Made by a program: the position numbers and the translations under genes | From: Dermacentor variabilis | Taxonomy: Eukaryota > Arthropoda > Arachnida > Ixodida > Ixodidae | Direction of reading: 5' to 3' | NCBI RefSeq assembly: GCF_050947875.1 | Contig: NC_134570.1 | Coordinates: 244,892,584-244,956,583, forward strand | Length of the DNA stretch: 64,000 bases | Shown: piece after piece, positions 10,061 through 21,914 of the stretch | Layout: every line of letters starts with the position of its first letter | Numbering within the stretch: position 1 is the stretch's first letter | The notes under the pieces: model-generated | Told to the model about the DNA's origin: nothing | Seen by the model: the letters and a program-made list of their open reading frames with translations, nothing else | Database searches by the model: none

Positions 10061-10732
10061 CATACCTTGCGGTTTTGCAGAAAACAACGTCCGCGTCCAC
10101 CAAAAGATGCATGTACATGCTTAACAAGTGGTTTGGCACAAATCCATGCGCGGGTGCTAGAAAGAGCAGCATGGGCGTGCTTATCACGTCGTTTGGCAGA
10201 AATCTACGTGCGCGCTCTCCCAAAAGCAGCACGTGCGTGCATAACTTGTGGTTTTGCAGAAAACAACGTCCGCGTCTACTAAAATATGCATGTGCATGCT
10301 TAACAAATGGTTTGACACAAATCCATGCTGGGGTGTTAAAAAATGCAGCGTGGGCATGCTTAGCACGTCGTTTGGCAGAAATCCAAGTGCGCGCTCTGCC
10401 AAAAGCAGCATGTGCATTCATAACTTGTGGTTTGGAAGAACACAACGTCCGCGTCTGCCAAAACATGCATATGCATCCTTAAGAAGTGGTTTGGCACGAA
10501 TCCATGCGCGGGTGCTAAAAAGAGCAGCATGGGCATGCTTAGCATGTCGTTTGGCAGAAATCCACGTGCGCGCTCTGCCAAAGGCAGCATGTGCATGCAT
10601 AACTTGTGGTTTTGCAGAAAACAACGTCCGCGTCTACCAAAAGATGCATGTGCATGCTCAACAAGTGGTTTGGCACAAATCCATGCGCGGATGCTAAAAA
10701 GAGCAGCATGGGCGTGCTTAGCACGTCATTTG

Positions 10733-11313
10733 GCAGATATTCACGTGCGCGGGCTGTGAAAAGCACCATGTGCATGCATAACTTGTGGTTTTGCAGAAAA
10801 CCACGTCCGCGTCTAGGAAAAGATGCATGTGCATGCTTAACAAGTGGTTTGGCACAAATCCATGCGCGGGTGGTAAAAACAGCAGCATAGGCGTGCTTAG
10901 CACGTCGTTTGGCAGAAATCCACGTGCGCGGTCTGCAAAAAGCACCATGTGCATGCATAACTTGTGGTTTTGCATAAAACAACGTACGCGTCTACCAAAA
11001 GATGCATGTGCATGCTCAACAAGTGGTGTGGCACAAATCCATGCGCGGGTGCTAAAAACAGCAGCATGGGCGTGCTTAGGACGTCGCTTGGCAGAAATCT
11101 ACGTGCGCGCTCTGCCAAAAGCAGCATGTGCATGCGTAACTTGTGGTTTGGAAGAAAACAACGTCCGCGTCTGCCAAAACATGCATATGCATCCTTAAGA
11201 AGTGGTTTGGCACAAATCCATGCGCGGGTGCTAGAAAGAGCAGCATGGGCGTGCTTAGCACGTCGTTTGGCAGAAATCTACGTGCGCGCTCTCCCAAAAG
11301 CAGCACGTGCGTG
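10733..11313. repeat. 7-monomer HOR, copy 2
   Basis: Second copy of 9,480-10,060. It carries private changes such as GTCATTTGGCAGATATTC at its start and CTAGGAAAAG near 10,815. It is followed directly by the CTACTAAAATATGC monomer type, which the first copy reaches one monomer later. Confidence 0.75.
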
Positions 11314-12149
11314 CATAACTTGTGGTTTTGCAGAAAACAACGTCCGCGTCTACTAAAATATGCATGTGCATGCTTAACAAATGGTTTGACACAAATCCAT
11401 GCTGGGGTGCTAAAAAAGGCAGCATAGGCGTGCTTAGCACGTCGTTTGGCAGAAATCCACGTGCGCGCTCTGCCAAAAGCAGCATGTGCATGCATAACTT
11501 GTGGTTTCGCAGAACACAACGTCCGCGTCTACCAAAAGATGCATGTGCATGCTCAACAAATGGTTTGACACAAATTCATGCTGGGCTGCTAAAAAGAGCA
11601 GCGTGGGCGTGCTTAGCACGTCGTTTGCAAAAATCCAAGTGCGCGCTCTGCCAAAAGCAGCATGTGCATGCATAACTTGTGGTTTCGCAGAACACAACGT
11701 CCGCGTCTGCCAAAACATGCATATGCATGATTGAGAAGTTTTTTGGCACAAATCCATGCGCGGGTGCTAAAAAGAGCAGCATGGGCGTGCTTAGCACGTC
11801 GTTTGGCAGAAATCCACGTGCGCGCTCTGCCAGAAAGCTGCATGTGCATACATAAATTGTGGTTTTGCAGAAAACAACATCCGCGTCTACCAAAAGATGT
11901 ACGTGCATGCTCAACAGGTGCTTTGGCACAAATCCATGCGCGGGTGCTAAAAAGAGCAGCATGGGCGTGTTTAGGACGTCGCTTGGCAGAAATCCACGAG
12001 CGCGCTCTCCCAAAAGCAGCACGTGCGTGCATAACTTGTGGTTTTGCAGAAAACAACGTCCGCGTCTACTAAAATATGCATGTGCATGCTTAACAAATGG
12101 TTTGACACAAATCCATGCTGGGGTGCTAAAAAAAGCAGCGTGGGCGTGC

Positions 12150-15100
12150 TTAGCACGTCGTTTGGCAGAAATCCAAGTGCGCGCTCTGCCAAAAGCAGCA
12201 TGTGCGTGCATAACTTGTGGTTTGGAAGAAAACAACGTCCGCGTCTGCCAAAACATGCATATGCATCCTTAAGAAGTGGTTTGGCACGAATCCATGCGCG
12301 GGTGCTAAAAAGAGCAGCATGAGCATGTTTAGCATGTCGTTTGGCAGAAATCCGCGTGCGCGCTCTGCCAAAAGCAGCATGTGCATGCATAACTTTTGGT
12401 TTTGCAGAAAACAACGTCCGCGTCTACCAAAAGACGCATATGCATGCTCAACAAGTGGTTTGGTACAAATCCATGCGCGGATGCTAAAAAGAGCAGCATG
12501 GGCGTACTTAGCACGTCGTTTGGCAGAAATCCACGTGCGCGGTCTGCGAAAAGCACCATGTGCATGCATAACTTGTGGTTTTGCAGAAATCAACGTCCGC
12601 GTCTAGCAAAAGATGCATGTGCATGCTTAACAAGTGGTTTGGCACAAATCCATGCGCGGGTGGTAAAAGCAGCAGCATAGGCGTGCTTAGCACGTCGTTT
12701 GGCAGAAATCCACGTGCGCGCTCTGCCAGAAGCAGCATGTGCATGCATAACTTGTGGTTTCGCAGAACACAACGTCCGCGTCTACCAAAAGATGCATGTG
12801 CATGCTCCACAAATGGCTTGACACAAATCCATGCAGGGGTGCTAAAAAGAGCAGCGTGGGCGTGCTTAGCACGTCGTCTGGCAAAAATCCAAGTGCGCGC
12901 TCTGCCAAAAGCAGCATGTGCATGCATAACTTGTGGTTTCGCAGAACACAACGTCCGCGTCTGCCAAAACATGCATATGCATGATTGAGAAGTGGTTTGG
13001 CACAAATCCATGCGCGGGTGCTAAAAAGAGCAGCATAGGCGTGCTTAGCACGTCGTTTGGCAAAAATCCACGTGCGCGCTCTGCCAGAAAGCTGCATGTG
13101 CATACATAACTTGTGGTTTTGCAGAAAACAACATCCGCGTCTACCAAAAGATGCATGGGCATGCTTAACAAGTGGTTTGGTACAAATCCATGCGCGGGTT
13201 CTAGAAAGAGCAGCATGGGCGTGCTTAGCACGTCGTTTGGCAGAAATCTACGTGCGCGCTCTGCCAAAAGCAGCATGTGCATGCATAACTTGTGGTTTTG
13301 CAGAAAACAACGTCCGCGTCTACCAAAAGATGCATGTGCATGCTTAACAAATGGGTTGACACAAATCCATGCTGGGGTGCTAAAAAAAGCAGCGTCGGCG
13401 TGCTTAGCACGTCGTTTGGCAGAAATCCAAGTGCGCGCTCTGCCAAAAGCAGCATGTGCGTGCATAACTTGTGGTTTGGAAGAAAACAACATCCGCGTCT
13501 GCCAAAACATGCATATGCATCCTTAAGAAGTGGTTTGGCACGAATCCATGCGCGGGTGCTAAAAAGAGCAGCATGGGCATGCTTAGCATGTCGTTTGGCA
13601 GAAATCCACGTGCGCGCTCTGCCAAAAGCAGCATGTGCATGCATAACTTGTGGTTTTGCAGAAAACAACGTCCGCGTCTACCAAAAGACGCATATGCATG
13701 CTCAACAAGTGGTTTGGCACAAATCCATGCGCGGATGCTAAAAAGAGCAGCATGGGCGTGCTTAGCACGTCGTTTGGCAGAAATCCACGTGCGCGGTCTG
13801 CGAAAAGCACCATGTGCATGCATAACTTGTGGTTTTGCAGAAATCAACGTCCGCGTCTAGCAAAAGATGCATGTGCATGCTTAACAAGTGGTTTGGCACA
13901 AATCCATGCGCGGGTGGTAAAAGCAGCAGCATAGGCGAGCTTAGCACGTCGTTTGGCAGAAATCCACGTGCGCGCTCTGCCAGAAGCAGCATGTGCATGC
14001 ATAACTTGTGGTTTCGCAGAACACAACGTCCGCGTCTACCAAAAGATGCATGTGCATGCTCCACAAACGGCTTGACACAAATCCATGCAGGGGTGCTAAA
14101 AAGAGCAGCGTGGGCGTGCTTAGCGCGTCGTTTGGCAAAAATCCAAGTGCGCGCTCTGCCAAAAGCAGCATGTGCATGCATAACTTGTGGTTTCGCAGAA
14201 CACAACGTCAGCGTCTGCCAAAACATGCATATGCATGATTGAGAAGTGGTTTGGCACAAATCCATGCGCGTGTGCTAAAAAGAGCAGCATGGGCGTGCTT
14301 AGCACGTCGTTTGGCAGAAATCCACGTGCGCGCTCTGCCAGAAAGCTGCATGTGCATACATAACTTGTGGTTTTGCAGAAAACAACGTCCGCGTCTACCA
14401 AAAGATGCATGTGCATGCTTAACAAATGGTTTGACACAAATCCATGCTGCGGTGCTAAAAAAAGCAGCGTCGGCGTGCTTAGCACGTCGTTTGGCAGAAA
14501 TCCAAGTGCGCGCTCTGCCAAAAGCAGCATGTGCGTGCATAACTTGTGGTTTGGAAGAAAACAACGTCCGCGTCTGCCAAAACATGCATATGCATCCTTA
14601 AGAAATGGTTCGGCACGAATCCATGCGCGGGTGCTAAAAAGAGCAGCATGGGCATGCTTAGCATGTCGTTTGGCAGAAATCCACGTGCGCGCTCTGCCAA
14701 AAGCAGCATGTGCATGCATAACTTGTGGTTTTGCAGAAAACAACGTCCGCGTCTACCAAAAGACGCATATGCATGCTCAACAAGTGGTTTGGCACAAATC
14801 CATGCGCGGATGCTAAAAAGAGCAGCATGGGCGTGCTTAGCACGTCGTTTGGCAGAAATCCACGTGCGCGGTCTGCGAAAAGCACCATGTGCATGCATAA
14901 CTTGTGGTTTTGCAGAAATCAACGTCCGCGTCTAGCAAAAGATGCATGTGCATGCTTAACAAGTGGTTTGGCACAAATCCATGCGCGGGTGGTAAAAGCA
15001 GCAGCATAGGCGAGCTTAGCACGTCGTTTGGCAGAAATCCACGTGCGCGCTCTGCCAGAAGCAGCATGTGCATGCATAACTTGTGGTTTCGCAGAACACA

Positions 15101-15340
15101 ACGTCCGCGTCTACCAAAAGATGCATGTGCATGCTCCACAAACGGCTTGACACAAATCCATGCAGGGGTACTAAAAAGAGCAGCGTGGGCGTGCTTAGCA
15201 CGTCGTTTGGCAAAAATCCAAGTGCGCGCTCTGCCAAAAGCAGCATGTGCATGCATAACTTGTGGTTTCGCAGAACACAACGTCAGCGTCTGCCAAAACA
15301 TGCATATGCATGATTGAGAAGTGGTTTGGCACAAATCCAT
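12150..15340. repeat. Tandem HOR: three copies of a 6- to 7-monomer unit
   Basis: A run of monomers with a fixed order is present three times, at offsets of 1,254 bp (seven monomers plus one base) and 1,075 bp (six monomers plus one base). The order includes GGTTTGGAAGAAAAC, GGGCATGCTTAGCATGTCG, CTACCAAAAGACGCATATGC, GGTCTGCGAAAAGCACC, CAGAAATCAACG, GGTGGTAAAAGCAGC, CTCCACAAAYGGCTTGAC and GATTGAGAAG. Equivalent points fall near 12,508, 13,762 and 14,837. The same unit recurs near 19,307, 20,382 and 24,676. Confidence 0.85.
14337..14370 (+). repeat. Landmark monomer with CCAGAAAGCTGC and CATACATAAC
   Basis: A distinctive C-to-A junction, GCCAGAAAGCTGC followed by GTGCATACATAAC, one base longer than the usual GCCAAAAGCAGC form. 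It is found about 30 times, for example near 3,411, 8,250, 11,830, 17,559, 28,119, 42,610, 55,238 and 63,294. It is usually followed by ACAACATCCGCG and often preceded one monomer earlier by GCATGATTGAGAAG or GCATGATTAAGAAG. It therefore acts as a fixed two-monomer module for aligning super-units. Confidence 0.8.
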
Positions 15341-17114
15341 GCGCGTGTGCTAAAAAGAGCAGCATGGGCGTGCTTAGCACGTCGTTTGGCAGAAATCCAC
15401 GTGCGCGCTCTGCCAGAAAGCTGCATGTGCATACATAACTTGTGGTTTTGCAGAAAACAACATCCGCGTCTACCAAAAGATGCATGTGCATGCTTAACAA
15501 GTGGTTTGGCACAAATCCATGCGCGGGTTCTAGAAAGAGCAGCATGGGCGTGCTTAGCACGTCGTTTGGCCGAAATCTACGTGCGCGCTCTCCCAAAAGC
15601 AGCACGTGCGTGCATTACTTGTGGTTTCGCAGAACGCAACGTCCGCGTCTACCAAAGATGCATGTGCATGCTCAACAAATGGTTTGGCACAAATCCATGC
15701 GCGGGTGCTAAAAAGAGCAGCATGGGCGTGCTTAGGACGTCGTTTGGCAGAAATCTACGTGCGCGCTCTGCCAAAAGCAGCATGTGCATGCACAACTTGT
15801 GGTTTGGCAGAAAACAACGTCTGCGTCTGCCAAAACATGCATATGCATGCTTAACAAGTGGTTTGGCACAAATCCATGCGCGGGTGCTAAAAAGAGCAGT
15901 ATGGGCGTGCTTAGCACGTCGTTTGGCAGAAATCCACGTGCGCGCTCTGCCAAAAGCAGCATGTGCATGCGTAACTTGTGGTTTGGCAGAAAAAAACGTC
16001 CGCGTCTGCCAAAACATGCATATGCATCTTAAGAAGTGGTTTGGCACTAATCCATGTGCGGGTGCTAAAAAGAGCAGCATGGGCGCGCTTAGCACGTCGT
16101 TTGGCAGAAATCCACGTGCGCGCTCTGCAAAAAGCAGCATCTGCATGCATAACTTGTGGTTTTGCAGAAAACAACGTCCGCGTCTACCGAAAGATGCATG
16201 TGCATGCTTAACAAGTGATTTGGCACAAATCCATGCGCGGGTTCTAGAAAGAGCAGCATGGGCGTGCTTAGCACGTCGTTTGGCAGAAATCTACGTGCGC
16301 GCTCTCCCAAAAGCAGCACGTGCGTGCATAACTTGTGGTTTTGCAGAAAACAACGTCCGCGTCTACTAAAATATGCATGTGCATGCTTAACAAATGGTTT
16401 GACACAAATCCATGCTAGGGTGCTAAAAAAAGCAGCGTGGGCGTGCTTAGCACGTCGTTTGGCAGAAATCCAAGTGCGCGCTCTGCCAAAAGCAGCATGT
16501 GCATTCATAACTTGTGGTTTGGAAGAAAACAACGTCCGCGTCTGCCAAAACATGCATATGCATCCTTAAGAAGTGGTTTGGCACGAATCTATGCGCGGGT
16601 GCTAAAAAGAGCAGCATGGGCATGCTTAGCATGTCGTTTGGCAGAAATCCACGTGCGCGCTCTGCCAAAAGCAGCATGTGCATGCATAACTTGTGGTTTT
16701 GCAGAAAACAACGTCCGCGTCTATCAAAAGATGCATGTGCATGCTCAACAAGTGGTTTGGCACAAATCCATGCGCGGATGCTAAAAAGAGCAGCTTGGGC
16801 GTGCTTAGCACGTCGTTTGGCAGAAATTCACGTGCGCGGTCGGTGAAAAGCACCATGTGCATGCATAACTTGTGGTTTTGCAGAAAACCACGTCCGCGTC
16901 TAGCAAAAGATGCATGTGCATGCTTAACAAGTGGTTTGGCACAAATCCATGCGCGGGTGGTAAAAACAGCAGCATAGACGTGCTTAGCACGTCGTTTGGC
17001 AGAAATCCACGTGCGCGGTCTGCGAAAAGCATCATGTGCATGCATAACTTGTGGTTTTGCATAAAACAACGTACGCGTCTACCAAAAGATGCACGTGCAT
17101 GCTCAACAAGTGGT

Positions 17115-17135
17115 TTGGCCAAATCCATGCGCGGG
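17115..17135 (+). repeat. Diagnostic 2-bp deletion in a B subunit
   Basis: GGTTTGGCCAAATCCATGCG lacks the AC of the usual GGTTTGGCACAAATCC. The same deletion recurs near 22,660 and 27,668, once in each super-unit copy, and shows that these three sites descend from one ancestor. Confidence 0.85.
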
Positions 17136-18305
17136 TGCTAAAAAGAGCAGCATGGGCGTGCTCAGGACGTCGTTTGGCAGAAATCTACGTGCGCGCTCTG
17201 CCAAAAGCAGCATGTGCATGCGTAACTTGTGGTTTCGCAAAACACAACGTCCGCGTCTACCAAAAGATGCATGTGCATGCTCAACAAATGGTTTGACACA
17301 AATCCATGCAGGGGTGCTAAAAAGAGCAGCGTGGGCGTGCTTAGCACGTCGTTTGGCAAAAATCGAAGTGCGCGCTCTGCCAAAAGCAGCATGTGCATGC
17401 ATAACTTGTGGTTTCGCAGAACACAACGTCCGCGTCTGCCAAAATATGCATATGCATGATTGAGAAGTGGTTTGGCACAAATCCATGCGCGGGTGCTAAA
17501 AAGAGCAGCATGGGCGTGCTTAGCACGTCGTTTGGCAGAAATCCACGTGCGCGCTCTGCCAGAAAGCTGCATGTGCATACATGACTTGTGGTTTTGCAGA
17601 AAACAACATCCGCGTCTACCAAAAGAGGCATGTGCATGCTCAACAAGTGCTTTGGCACAAATCCATGCGCGGGTGCTAAAAAGAGCAGCATGGGCGTGCT
17701 TAGGACGTCGCTTGGCAGAAATCCACGTGCGCGTTCTGCCAAAAGCAGCATGTGCATGCACAACTTGTGGTTTGGCAGAAAACAACGTCCGCGTCTGCCA
17801 AAACATGCATATTAATGCTTAACAAGTGGTTTGGCACAAATCCGTGTGCGGGTGCTAAAAAGAACAGCATGGGCGTGCTTAGCTCGTCGTTTGGCAGAAA
17901 TCCACGTGCGCGCTCTCCCAAAAGCAGCACGTGCGTGCATAACTTGTGGTTTTGCAGAAAACAACGTCCGCGTCTACCAAAAGATGCATGTGCATGCTTA
18001 ACAAATGTTTTGACACAAATCCATGCTGGGGTGCTAAAAAAAGCAGCGTGGGCGTGCTTAGCACGTCGTTTGGCAAAAATCCACGTGCGCGCTCTGCCAG
18101 AAAGCTGCATGTGCATACATAACTTGTGGTTTTGCAGAAAACAACATCCGCGTCTACCAAAAGATGCATGGGCATGCTTAACAAGTGGTTTGGTACAAAT
18201 CCATGCGCGGGTTCTAGAAAGAGCAGCATGGGCGTGCTTAGCACGTCGTTTGGCAGAAATCTACGTGCGCGCTCTGCCAAAAGCAGCATGTGCATGCATA
18301 ACTTG

Positions 18306-18800
18306 TTGTTTGGAAGAAAACAACGTCCGCGTCTGCCAAAACATGCATATGCAACCTTAAGAAGTGGTTTGGCACGAATCCATGCGCGGGTGCTAAAAAG
18401 AGCAGCATGGGCATGCTTATAGTCGTTTGGCAGAAATCCAAGTGCGCGCTCTGCCAAAAGCAGCATGTGCATGCATAACTTGTGGTTTTGCAGAAAACAA
18501 CGTCCGCGTCTACTAAAATATGCATGTGCATGCTTAACAAATGGTTTGACACAAATCCATGCTGGGGTGCTAAAAAAGCAGCATGGGCGTGCTTAGCACG
18601 TCGTTTGGCATAAATCTAAGTGCGCGCTCTGCCAAAAGCAGCATGTGCATGCATAACTTGTTGTTTGGAAGAAAACAACGTCCGCGTCTGCCAAAACATG
18701 CATATGCAACCTTAAGAAGTGGTTTGGCACGAATCCATGCGCGGGTGCTAAAAAGAGCAGCATGGGCATGCTTATAGTCGTTTGGCAGAAATCCAAGTGC
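18306..18800. repeat. Three-monomer insertion with a nested 355-bp repeat
   Basis: This segment has no counterpart in S1. Inside it, about 18,265-18,516 repeats at 18,620-18,871, an offset of 355 bp or two monomers less three bases. Both copies carry CTTGTTGTTTGGAAG, GCAACCTTAAGAAG and the shortened C subunit CTTATAGTCGTTTGG, which lacks 2 bp of the usual CTTAGCACGTCG. The same shortened subunit is found once more near 25,751 in S3. Confidence 0.8.
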
Positions 18801-18948
18801 GCGCTCTGCCAAAAGCAGCATGTGCATGCATAACTTGTGGTTTTGCAGAAAACAACGTCCGCGTCTACCAAAAGATGCATGTGCATGCTTAACAAATGGG
18901 TTGACACAAATCCATGCTGGGGTGCTAAAAAAAGCAGCGTCGGCGTGC

Positions 18949-20885
18949 TTAGCACGTCGTTTGGCAGAAATCCAAGTGCGCGCTCTGCCAAAAGCAGCAT
19001 GTGCGTGCATAACTTGTGGTTTGGAAGAAAACAACATCCGCGTCTGCCAAAACATGCATATGCATCCTTAAGAAGTGGTTTGGCACGAATCCATGCGCGG
19101 GTGCTAAAAAGAGCAGCATGGGCATGCTTAGCATGTCGTTTGGCAGAAATCCACGTGCGCGCTCTGCCAAAAGCAGCATGTGCATGCATAACTTGTGGTT
19201 TTGCAGAAAACAACGTCCGCGTCTACCAAAAGACGCATATGCATGCTCAACAAGTGGTTTGGCACAAATCCATGCGCGGATGCTAAAAAGAGCAGCATGG
19301 GCGTGCTTAGCACGTCGTTTGGCAGAAATCCACGTGCGCGGTCTGCGAAAAGCACCATGTGCATGCATAACTTGTGGTTTTGCAGAAATCAACGTCCGCG
19401 TCTAGCAAAAGATGCATGTGCATGCTTAACAAGTGGTTTGGCACAAATCCATGCGCGGGTGGTAAAAGCAGCAGCATAGGCGAGCTTAGCACGTCGTTTG
19501 GCAGAAATCCACGTGCGCGCTCTGCCAGAAGCAGCATGTGCATGCATAACTTGTGGTTTCGCAGAACACAACGTCCGCGTCTACCAAAAGATGCATGTGC
19601 ATGCTCCACAAACGGCTTGACACAAATCCATGCAGGGGTGCTAAAAAGAGCAGCGTGGGCGTGCTTAGCGCGTCGTTTGGCAAAAATCCAAGTGCGCGCT
19701 CTGCCAAAAGCAGCATGTGCATGCATAACTTGTGGTTTCGCAGAACACAACGTCAGCGTCTGCCAAAACATGCATATGCATGATTGAGAAGTGGTTTGGC
19801 ACAAATCCATGCGCGTGTGCTAAAAAGAGCAGCATGGGCGTGCTTAGCACGTCGTTTGGCAGAAATCCACGTGCGCGCTCTGCCAGAAAGCTGCATGTGC
19901 ATACATAACTTGTGGTTTTGCAGAAAACAACGTCCGCGTCTACCAAAAGATGCATGTGCATGCTTAACAAATGGTTTGACACAAATCCATGCTGCGGTGC
20001 TAAAAAAAGCAGCGTCGGCGTGCTTAGCACGTCGTTTGGCAGAAATCCAAGTGCGCGCTCTGCCAAAAGCAGCATGTGCGTGCATAACTTGTGGTTTGGA
20101 AGAAAACAACGTCCGCGTCTGCCAAAACATGCATATGCATCCTTAAGAAATGGTTCGGCACGAATCCATGCGCGGGTGCTAAAAAGAGCAGCATGGGCAT
20201 GCTTAGCATGTCGTTTGGCAGAAATCCACGTGCGCGCTCTGCCAAAAGCAGCATGTGCATGCATAACTTGTGGTTTTGCAGAAAACAACGTCCGCGTCTA
20301 CCAAAAGACGCATATGCATGCTCAACAAGTGGTTTGGCACAAATCCATGCGCGGATGCTAAAAAGAGCAGCATGGGCGTGCTTAGCACGTCGTTTGGCAG
20401 AAATCCACGTGCGCGGTCTGCGAAAAGCACCATGTGCATGCATAACTTGTGGTTTTGCAGAAATCAACGTCCGCGTCTAGCAAAAGATGCATGTGCATGC
20501 TTAACAAGTGGTTTGGCACAAATCCATGCGCGGGTGGTAAAAGCAGCAGCATAGGCGAGCTTAGCACGTCGTTTGGCAGAAATCCACGTGCGCGCTCTGC
20601 CAGAAGCAGCATGTGCATGCATAACTTGTGGTTTCGCAGAACACAACGTCCGCGTCTACCAAAAGATGCATGTGCATGCTCCACAAACGGCTTGACACAA
20701 ATCCATGCAGGGGTACTAAAAAGAGCAGCGTGGGCGTGCTTAGCACGTCGTTTGGCAAAAATCCAAGTGCGCGCTCTGCCAAAAGCAGCATGTGCATGCA
20801 TAACTTGTGGTTTCGCAGAACACAACGTCAGCGTCTGCCAAAACATCCATATGCATGATTGAGAAGTGGTTTGGCACAAATCCAT
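18949..20885. repeat. S2 counterpart of the 6-monomer HOR pair
   Basis: Two 6-monomer HOR copies, 1,075 bp apart, with equivalent points near 19,307 and 20,382. They correspond to 13,404-15,340 in S1 at offset 5,545. The T-G-C to T-C-C change at 20,847 lies in the ATGCATATGCAT palindrome of the second copy and breaks its symmetry. Confidence 0.85.
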
Positions 20886-21914
20886 GCGCGTGTGCTAAAA
20901 AGAGCAGCATGGGCGTGCTTAGCACGTCGTTTGGCAGAAATCCACGTGCGCGCTCTGCCAGAAAGCTGCATGTGCATACATAACTTGTGGTTTTGCAGAA
21001 AACAACATCCGCGTCTACCAAAAGATGCATGTGCATGCTTAACAAGTGGTTTGGCACAAATCCATGCGCGGGTTCTAGAAAGAGCAGCATGGGCGTGCTT
21101 AGCACGTCGTTTGGCCGAAATCTACGTGCGCGCTCTCCCAAAAGCAGCACGTGCGTGCATTACTTGTGGTTTCGCAGAACGCAACGTCCGCGTCTACCAA
21201 AGATGCATGTGCATGCTCAACAAATGGTTTGGCACAAATCCATGCGCGGGTGCTAAAAAGAGCAGCATGGGCGTGCTTAGGACGTCGTTTGGCAGAAATC
21301 TACGTGCGCGCTCTGCCAAAAGCAGCATGTGCATGCACAACTTGTGGTTTGGCAGAAAACAACGTCTGCGTCTGCCAAAACATGCATATGCATGCTTAAC
21401 AAGTGGTTTGGCACAAATCCATGCGCGGGTGCTAAAAAGAGCAGTATGGGCGTGCTTAGCACGTCGTTTGGCAGAAATCCACGTGCGCGCTCTGCCAAAA
21501 GCAGCATGTGCATGCGTAACTTGTGGTTTGGCAGAAAAAAACGTCCGCGTCTGCCAAAACATGCATATGCATCTTAAGAAGTGGTTTGGCACTAATCCAT
21601 GTGCGGGTGCTAAAAAGAGCAGCATGGGCGCGCTTAGCACGTCGTTTGGCAGAAATCCACGTGCGCGCTCTGCAAAAAGCAGCATCTGCATGCATAACTT
21701 GTGGTTTTGCAGAAAACAACGTCCGCGTCTACCGAAAGATGCATGTGCATGCTTAACAAGTGATTTGGCACAAATCCATGCGCGGGTTCTAGAAAGAGCA
21801 GCATGGGCGTGCTTAGCACGTCGTTTGGCAGAAATCTACGTGCGCGCTCTCCCAAAAGCAGCACGTGCGTGCATAACTTGTGGTTTTGCAGAAAACAACG
21901 TCCGCGTCTACTAA
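20859..21914. repeat. Monomers with single-base deletions that keep one frame open
   Basis: This stretch and its S1 partner at 15,314-16,369 contain one monomer with ACCAAAGATG in place of ACCAAAAGATG and another with GCATCTTAAG in place of GCATCCTTAAG. Each deletion shifts phase so that a forward frame stays open for 351 codons, in contrast to the usual 140-150. The predicted product is only a chain of 20-residue repeats of the satellite, so I do not call a gene. Confidence 0.75.

Larger units (their letters stand above)
8620..13060. repeat. Mosaic zone with short 7-monomer repeats
   Basis: After block I the array becomes a mixture of monomer types found elsewhere, without one long duplication. 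The clearest internal repeat has an offset of 1,253 bp (seven monomers): about 9,480-10,060 matches 10,733-11,313, sharing CGGGCTGTGAAAAGC, CATAAAACAACGTACG and AAGTGGTGTGGC. A second relation with a 1,074-bp offset links about 10.25 kb to 11.32 kb. No gene or non-satellite sequence is present. Confidence 0.75.
13061..18073. repeat. Super-unit copy S1 (28 monomers, 5,013 bp)
   Basis: The sequence starting at 13,061 (CAAAAATCCACGTGCGC, then CAGAAAGCTGC and the private CATGGGCATGCTTAAC with GGTTTGGTACAAATCC) begins again at 18,074, an offset of 5,013 bp or 28 monomers plus one base. From about 13,256 onward S1 matches 18,801 onward at an offset of 5,545 bp, to about 18,073 against 23,618. S1 includes two of the 6-monomer HOR copies and the monomers with single-base deletions near 15,655 and 16,027. 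Confidence 0.85.
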
